From Streptomyces sp. NBC_00353 (GTDB taxonomy: Bacteria; Actinomycetota; Actinomycetes; Streptomycetales; Streptomycetaceae): 64,000 nt of DNA. The notes under the pieces were generated by a model, which was not told the DNA's origin, did not search any database, and worked only from the letters and a program-made list of their open reading frames with translations. Each line of letters begins with the position of its first letter. The stretch's first letter is position 1. The stretch covers positions 682,001-746,000 of the forward strand of contig NZ_CP107985.1 in the NCBI RefSeq assembly GCF_036108815.1, written 5' to 3'. This document shows, in pieces, positions 59,582-64,000 of the stretch. Made by a program: the position numbers and the translations under genes.

Positions 59582-60532
59582 TCATCCTGGCGGGGGGCCA
59601 CAGACCCCCGGCGCAGAGCCGAGAGCCACTGCGAAGCGGGAGCGCGAATCCAGGAACGCGGCGATCTTGCTTGCGTTGAATACCCACATCAGCTTGTGGA
59701 TGCCTTCCTTCGAGGCGGCTATCGTCAGGAACGTTGTGGGCTCGCCATCTCGGTAGATCATCACGCCTGTACGGCCGTTGGCTTCGACAGACCTGAGGTC
59801 CGCGCCACGCCAGAACCGCGGATAGGCGGTCGCCAGGTTGGCCACGCGTGCACGGCCCAGCACGGGTATACGAGCGACCCCCCGGATGCCGTTGCCGTCG
59901 GAAAGACTGACTGCATCGATGGTGAGGAGGGCTTCCAACGAGGCCACGTCCCCCGTTTGGGCTGCTGATACGAAGGTGTTGAGCAGGCGTCGGTGTTCTG
60001 CCGCGTCCACGCTCACCCGCTGCTCGGCCGACAGATGCTTGCGAGCACGGCTTACGATCTTCCGCACGTTGACGAGGGTGAGTTGAAGGATGTCAGCGAT
60101 CTCGGGATAGGTGTAATCGAACGCCTCGCGCAGTACGTATGCGGCACGTTCAGTGGGACTCAACTTCTCCAACACCAGCAGCAGGGCCAGCTCCAGAGCC
60201 TCCGCACGCTGCGCGCCTACCTCAGGGTCGGAGCTTGTGTCGATGGGCTCAGGCAGCCATGGTCCTATATAGGTTTCCCGACGCACCCGCGCAGACTGCG
60301 CAACGTTGATGGCCAAGCGGGTCGTCGTACTCGCGAGGAAGGCCACCGGGCTGACCACCACGGATCGGTCGGTCTTCTGCCAGCGCAGCCACGCTTCTTG
60401 GACGACGTCCTCAGCCTCGACCGCGCTGCCGAGCACGCGGTAGGCAATTCCGAAGAGACGTGTCCGGTGCTGCACAAAGACAGCAACGGCCTCTTCAAGG
60501 GAATTTGCTGTGGGGGACGCCTCGAAATGCAT
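59582..60532 (-). CDS. ECF41-type sigma factor with altered C-terminal motifs
   Basis: A 316-residue protein. Region 2 is FVQHRTRLFGIAYRVLGSAV with EAEDVVQEAWLRWQKTDRSV; region 4 is LLVLEKLSPTERAAYVLREA with FDYTYPEIADILQLTLVNVR. The SnoaL-like domain has DAVSLSDGNGIRGVARIPVL (DGNGI instead of DGGGK) and LMWVFNASKIAAFLDSRSRF (NASKI instead of NPDKL), followed by an unusual tail ending GSAPGVCGPPPG. Both signature contacts to region 2 are changed, so auto-control may differ. ATG at 60532. It may be a target of, or compete with, the convergent ECF41. Confidence 0.93.
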   Translation of the reverse strand: MHFEASPTANSLEEAVAVFVQHRTRLFGIAYRVLGSAVEAEDVVQEAWLRWQKTDRSVVVSPVAFLASTTTRLAINVAQSARVRRETYIGPWLPEPIDTSSDPEVGAQRAEALELALLLVLEKLSPTERAAYVLREAFDYTYPEIADILQLTLVNVRKIVSRARKHLSAEQRVSVDAAEHRRLLNTFVSAAQTGDVASLEALLTIDAVSLSDGNGIRGVARIPVLGRARVANLATAYPRFWRGADLRSVEANGRTGVMIYRDGEPTTFLTIAASKEGIHKLMWVFNASKIAAFLDSRSRFAVALGSAPGVCGPPPG

Positions 60533-61319
60533 GATCGTGCGGTCTCCGTTCCTCCGGTTGCGGCTGTTCAGGAGCGTGACCACGCAGCGATCGCGTGGTC
60601 GCGGACGGCTCCGGCAACTGGTCCCAGGTCGCGCTCCTGGCGACCGCGGCAGGGTGTTGCGCGCTGCATGGCTTGTTTCGGAGCGGCAGGAGCTGTGGCC
60701 ACTGATGGTCACGGGGCTGCTCGGATCGAGTCCGCCCCATGAACGGGATCGGCCCGTTCATGTGTCAGGACCGGGGCAGCGGGGTACTGCCGGCCGTCGT
60801 CAAGGTGGCAGGTAGCAGGCACAACACAGTGCTTTCGTGGGCTTACGACCCGACCAAACGGATCAAATCACATCTCTAAGTACAAGGTTCATATGGGTGG
60901 CAGGCTGCGCATAGTCCCCAGCCCAGGGCCATGGAACTGCCCCAACAGTGCCATTAAAGCATTGACACAATGTTGACCAGTGGTTGGGCTACTCCGCGTC
61001 CCGACACGCGCCGAATGAGCCCCGCGGCAGCGTTTTCGCGCCACCGACACTGACTCGCCCCCGAAGAGCGGCTGCATCGCGACGATGCGTGTCACCACAA
61101 CACGGATGTGCGTGACACGGTGCAAGCAGACCATGGCCTGCAGTCCGCCTGAAGGGGTGGAACGGCACAGAACCGGATAATTGTGGGCGTGGAGTCGCCT
61201 GCGGGGACCGCCATGCCTGATCCGGGGAGGGCCGGTGCCGTGCTGCGAGAGAGCATGGGACGACGGCCTCGGCGACGGAGCCGGAAGGCTTCTCGCAACG
61301 TTGTGGCACAACCACTTGC
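60533..61319. other. About 790 bases without a supported gene
   Basis: Both strands have open but low-complexity frames. Nothing protein-like was found, apart from the junction with the IS110 remnant. Confidence 0.35.
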
Positions 61320-61860
61320 AGGCCTCCCGCGTGTGCCTACCAGCCAGAACCCGGGGGCCCACGCGTTTGGTCAAGGTCGGTGACCAGTGGGTTTGTGTGA
61401 TCGGGGTTGGAGGCCAAGCCGGTACCCAGGCCGTGCAGCCGGTTGGCGACCCGGGTGGCCTCGCGTGCGAGGCACCGCGGCAGCGCCATTGGCGATGATG
61501 AACGCGTCCTTCGCGTCGGTCTTGGCCCCACCCGAGTAGGGGTCGCCGCGTCGTCAGCCCGGCAGGTACAGGTAGGCGACGGGACAACCCATGTCCCGGG
61601 CAACCGCCTGCGGTAGAGCCCCGATCGAGGCGGGCTGGTCGCCCACGATGAGCACGGTCCGGTGCTTCGCCTGAAGCTTCGCGAACAGCTCCCGGAGCTT
61701 GGGGTCGGTTTGGGGCGGGCACTTGCCGAACAACCTCCTGCCGGCGAGGGTGGCGTGGTGTTCGCCTTTGCCGACGCCCAGGCCGAGGCAGACGCCGGTA
61801 TCGCCGGTGCCGATCACGTGCAGGCCCCTCCATTCACGCTTTCGTCCGGCCCTCGCACGG
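61320..61860 (-). pseudogene. IS110-family transposase remnant
   Basis: The minus strand reads VCLGLGVGKGEHHATLAGRR (the IS110 start, VGKxxHHA), then LRELFAKLQAKHRTVLIVGD with QPASIGALPQAVARDMG and CPVAYLYLPG and stop. A second frame continues TRRPLLGWGQDRREG, matching the family's SGEAKTDAKDA, and a third holds REATRVANRLHGLGTGLASN. At least two frame changes and the loss of the C-terminal catalytic Ser domain make it dead. Confidence 0.62.
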
Positions 61861-62168
61861 CACCGAGCTGCCACATCCGCGTTACGGAAGGCTCTTCCGA
61901 TTCGGGTGAAGCCGGTACCCAAGCCGCTCACCAGCGTTCTGCCGATGCCTTCGGGCCCGGTGACACCCCAAGATCATCAACAACAAGGGGGAAGTCGTGC
62001 CGGACCCGAAGGCCAGAAGCCATTGCGGAGCCACGAAGACGGCGACGGAGGGCCCCCTCGCCGTCCTGGCCTCGACCGGTGCGTCCGGGGCAAGGAGCCA
62101 TGGCGACTGACCGGCATCCGGATGGTCGCTCGTCGGCCCTGGCCGGCCAAACGTTTACGGTCGGACGA
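61861..62168. other. Intergenic debris
   Basis: AAGCCGGTACCCA at 61911-61923 repeats 61418-61430 inside the IS110 remnant. No gene is supported. Confidence 0.3.
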
Positions 62169-64000
62169 TCAGGGCGCTGTCGTCACGTCGGACTCGTACA
62201 CCAGCCCGACTCGGTGATTGTATTGAATGGTGTACATCTTTTTGCCGCCGGTCACGACGCTGCCGCTGGAGGGGAAGTAGTCGTCGGTGGCCGCGGCCTC
62301 ACTGGTCGCGACATACGCCTGGCCGGCGGGGACGCTGTAGAAGCTCAGCGGAGCCTGGGTGGAGGGCGACAGCCCGGCGGGATATTCAGCCTTGTCCGGG
62401 TAGCTGCTGCCGTACACCGCTGCGGGTGCATCCCCGGCAGCCTTGACCACGGTCACGCCGCGGGCGGGAGTTGTGTTGCGTCCGTACGGGTTGTGGAACC
62501 ACACCTTGGTACCGCTGTACCAAATGGCTGTCCAATCGCCCTGGCGACCTGCGACGACGAACTGTTGCCCTGCCTGCGCAGTGCTGCCCCAGTCGTTGAC
62601 CCGGTTGGTCCCGATACCGTCCGTGTGAATGGCCTGGTCGCCGAAGAGCGGGGCGGTGCGGCTGGGTGCTGTGTGCAGGTAGACGAAGTTCGACGGCTGG
62701 CGCCGTTCAGTGCATTCGGGCGTGTCACCCGTCGGATCGTCAGTTGGGCAGACCTGCACGGTCTGCTGATTCCGGGCGAAGCTGGGGGTGATGGTGACCG
62801 CCGATCCGATCGGCCCGACGCCGTGAATGCCCTCCGCGGGGGCATGGAGAAGACGCATGTACCGCTCCCAGTCCCAGGACGGACCCGGGTCCCAGTGCAT
62901 GCCGGAGACGAGGGAAGAATTCGGCCCAGGGACGTTGTCGTGCCCGATGATGTGCTGCCGATCCAGCGGAATGTCGAAACGGTCGGCCAGGTACGCAACG
63001 AGTTCCGCGCTTGTCTCGTACTGGGCCTGGGTGTACCAGGTGCCTCCGGATGCAGCGTAGCCCTCATGCTCGATACCGATCGAATGCATGTTGGTCGAGT
63101 AGTTGCCTGCGTGGAAGGAGAGGTCCTTGGTGGGCACCATTTGGGTCACGGCACCGTCGGACGACCGGATCACGTAGTGCGCTGAACCGCCGCCAGGAGT
63201 CTGGAAGCTATTGATCGCCGACTCGTAGGACGACTCGGTGTCATGGATGACGATGGAATCAATCCGGATGTTGTTGGCGGGCCGGTTGGACACCTGGCCG
63301 TTGGCAGATGCAGCGGGAACGAAGGCGCAGTCGAGTGTTGGCGGGCACTCGGTCTCCGCAGCGGCCATCGCTTTCAGATGAAGCCCGGCCAACTGGCCCG
63401 TGGCCGGCCGGACATCTGCGACGGCGTTCAGCCGGACTTGCTGCCCGTCCTGGGTTGTTTCGCCGACACCCTTCTTGACCGTCGCAAAGACGCGGTCGGC
63501 GAACGCCTTTGCCCCGCGCTCCTGCTCGGAGCCGCCGTAGCGGGCCACAGCGGCATACCACTGACCCGGATCCACCGGCGTGTGCCCGGTCGTGGCCTTT
63601 GCGTAAGAGGCCAGCAGAGCAGCGCCGCCGCGGATGTTGGCGACCTCATTGTCGCGCAGCTTCCCGGCCGGCAATCCGGTCAGCTTCGCCGCCGTCTGGA
63701 GGGTGTGCAGCGAAGGGTCGGCAGCCATCTCCTTCAAATCCCCGCGGCCGGCCGCTCCCGTGTCACCACCGGCCATCATCTCGGGCGTCACATCCGTCAG
63801 ATGCATCGGACCGTAGCCGCCGCTGGTGCTGTGTTCACCGGGGTGTGCTTCCCAGGCCGACTCGTGGTACGCCACACCGAGAAGGACCGACAGGGGAACG
63901 TCGTACTCGGCTGCGGCCTGCTCGAATGCCTGCTGCCGGCCGGCGGTTTGCCTATCCGGTGCGGACGCTTGGGCGAGCAGCGGAACGGCTGTGACGCTCG
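62169..64000 (-). CDS. Secreted N-acetylmuramoyl-L-alanine amidase, 5' end outside the window
   Basis: The frame is open to the window edge; the start lies beyond 64000. The visible N-terminus VTAVPLLAQASAPDRQ is the end of a signal peptide. Residues about 15-140 form a lysozyme-like helical domain (AAEYDVPLSVLLGVAYHESA with GYGPMHLTDV, and YAAVARYGGSEQERGAKAFA). The amidase_2/PGRP domain follows: RIDSIVIHDTESSYESAINS, HYVIRSSDGAVTQMVPTKDL, HSIGIEHEGYA and DRQHIIGHDNVPGPNSS with zinc-ligand His residues, ending MHWDPGPSWDWERYM. SH3-like repeats near the C-terminus (VYLHTAPSRTAPLFGD; VYLHTAP) bind cell wall. It cleaves peptidoglycan amide bonds outside the cell. Confidence 0.94.
   Translation of the reverse strand, partial: SVTAVPLLAQASAPDRQTAGRQQAFEQAAAEYDVPLSVLLGVAYHESAWEAHPGEHSTSGGYGPMHLTDVTPEMMAGGDTGAAGRGDLKEMAADPSLHTLQTAAKLTGLPAGKLRDNEVANIRGGAALLASYAKATTGHTPVDPGQWYAAVARYGGSEQERGAKAFADRVFATVKKGVGETTQDGQQVRLNAVADVRPATGQLAGLHLKAMAAAETECPPTLDCAFVPAASANGQVSNRPANNIRIDSIVIHDTESSYESAINSFQTPGGGSAHYVIRSSDGAVTQMVPTKDLSFHAGNYSTNMHSIGIEHEGYAASGGTWYTQAQYETSAELVAYLADRFDIPLDRQHIIGHDNVPGPNSSLVSGMHWDPGPSWDWERYMRLLHAPAEGIHGVGPIGSAVTITPSFARNQQTVQVCPTDDPTGDTPECTERRQPSNFVYLHTAPSRTAPLFGDQAIHTDGIGTNRVNDWGSTAQAGQQFVVAGRQGDWTAIWYSGTKVWFHNPYGRNTTPARGVTVVKAAGDAPAAVYGSSYPDKAEYPAGLSPSTQAPLSFYSVPAGQAYVATSEAAATDDYFPSSGSVVTGGKKMYTIQYNHRVGLVYESDVTTAP

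Overview
The window comes from a high-GC actinobacterium, almost certainly a Streptomyces or close relative. Codon positions are GC-rich, many genes start with GTG or TTG, several transcripts look leaderless, and families such as SPW-repeat proteins, DUF6343, mycothiol-dependent isomerases, ECF41 sigma factors and LuxR-type two-component systems are typical of that group. The high density of broken genes, dead insertion sequences and tRNA-derived attachment remnants suggests an accessory region, such as a chromosome arm or an old integration hot spot, rather than core chromosome. No intact tRNA or rRNA gene and no cas gene is present.

0-5.5 kb: an electrophile or quinone stress regulon. A TetR regulator (2816-3433) lies among a WrbA-type flavoprotein, a muconolactone-isomerase-like protein, a SnoaL-like protein, a VOC-family protein and an atypical short-chain dehydrogenase. 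The same 15-bp operator, TAGAC-GACCG-GTCTA or a close variant, occurs in front of wrbA, tetR and the SDR gene.

5.5-24.7 kb: a graveyard of mobile DNA. It holds an integrase C-terminus beside a tRNA-Gly 3' fragment, a second copy of part of that fragment, a tRNA-Arg 3' fragment, an IS5-family element, an IS1380-family element, an IS701-family transposase inside an AraC gene, and pieces of glutamine synthetase and NUDIX genes. Intact genes remain between these: a mycothiol-dependent isomerase, DUF1963, an HNH-like protein, peptidase E, a lipoprotein, DUF2461 and a DNA-binding protein. Near 24 kb a polymorphic-toxin C-terminus, a candidate immunity gene and a degenerate type I-E-like CRISPR array lie side by side.

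24.7-40.8 kb: a stress and maintenance block that is partly decayed. It includes a frameshifted Ku gene, a ligase adenylation fragment, Dps with a lysine-rich tail, SPW and DUF6343 membrane proteins, coiled-coil proteins, a GAF/PP2C phosphatase, a DUF2231-Rieske protein lacking one cluster ligand, and a wrecked NRPS of the Pls/PosA type. Two short paralogous proteins here are both one nucleotide short at the same codon.

40.8-54.4 kb: an IS481 fragment, a serine recombinase, an FtsX/ATPase ABC exporter divergent from a histidine kinase and LuxR regulator, a Tn3 transposase fragment, a fused double alpha/beta hydrolase divergent from a MerR regulator, NAD-dependent formate dehydrogenase with a LysR regulator, and an HTH-TOBE regulator.

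54.4-64 kb: an orphan fumarate-reductase-type flavoprotein, small ORFs, two ECF41-type sigma factors facing each other, an IS110 remnant and a secreted peptidoglycan amidase that runs off the window end.

I did not find a complete new defence or biosynthetic system. The observations most worth testing are the matched frameshift in the two paralogs, the tRNA-derived attachment modules, the toxin/CRISPR remnant and the TetR regulon.
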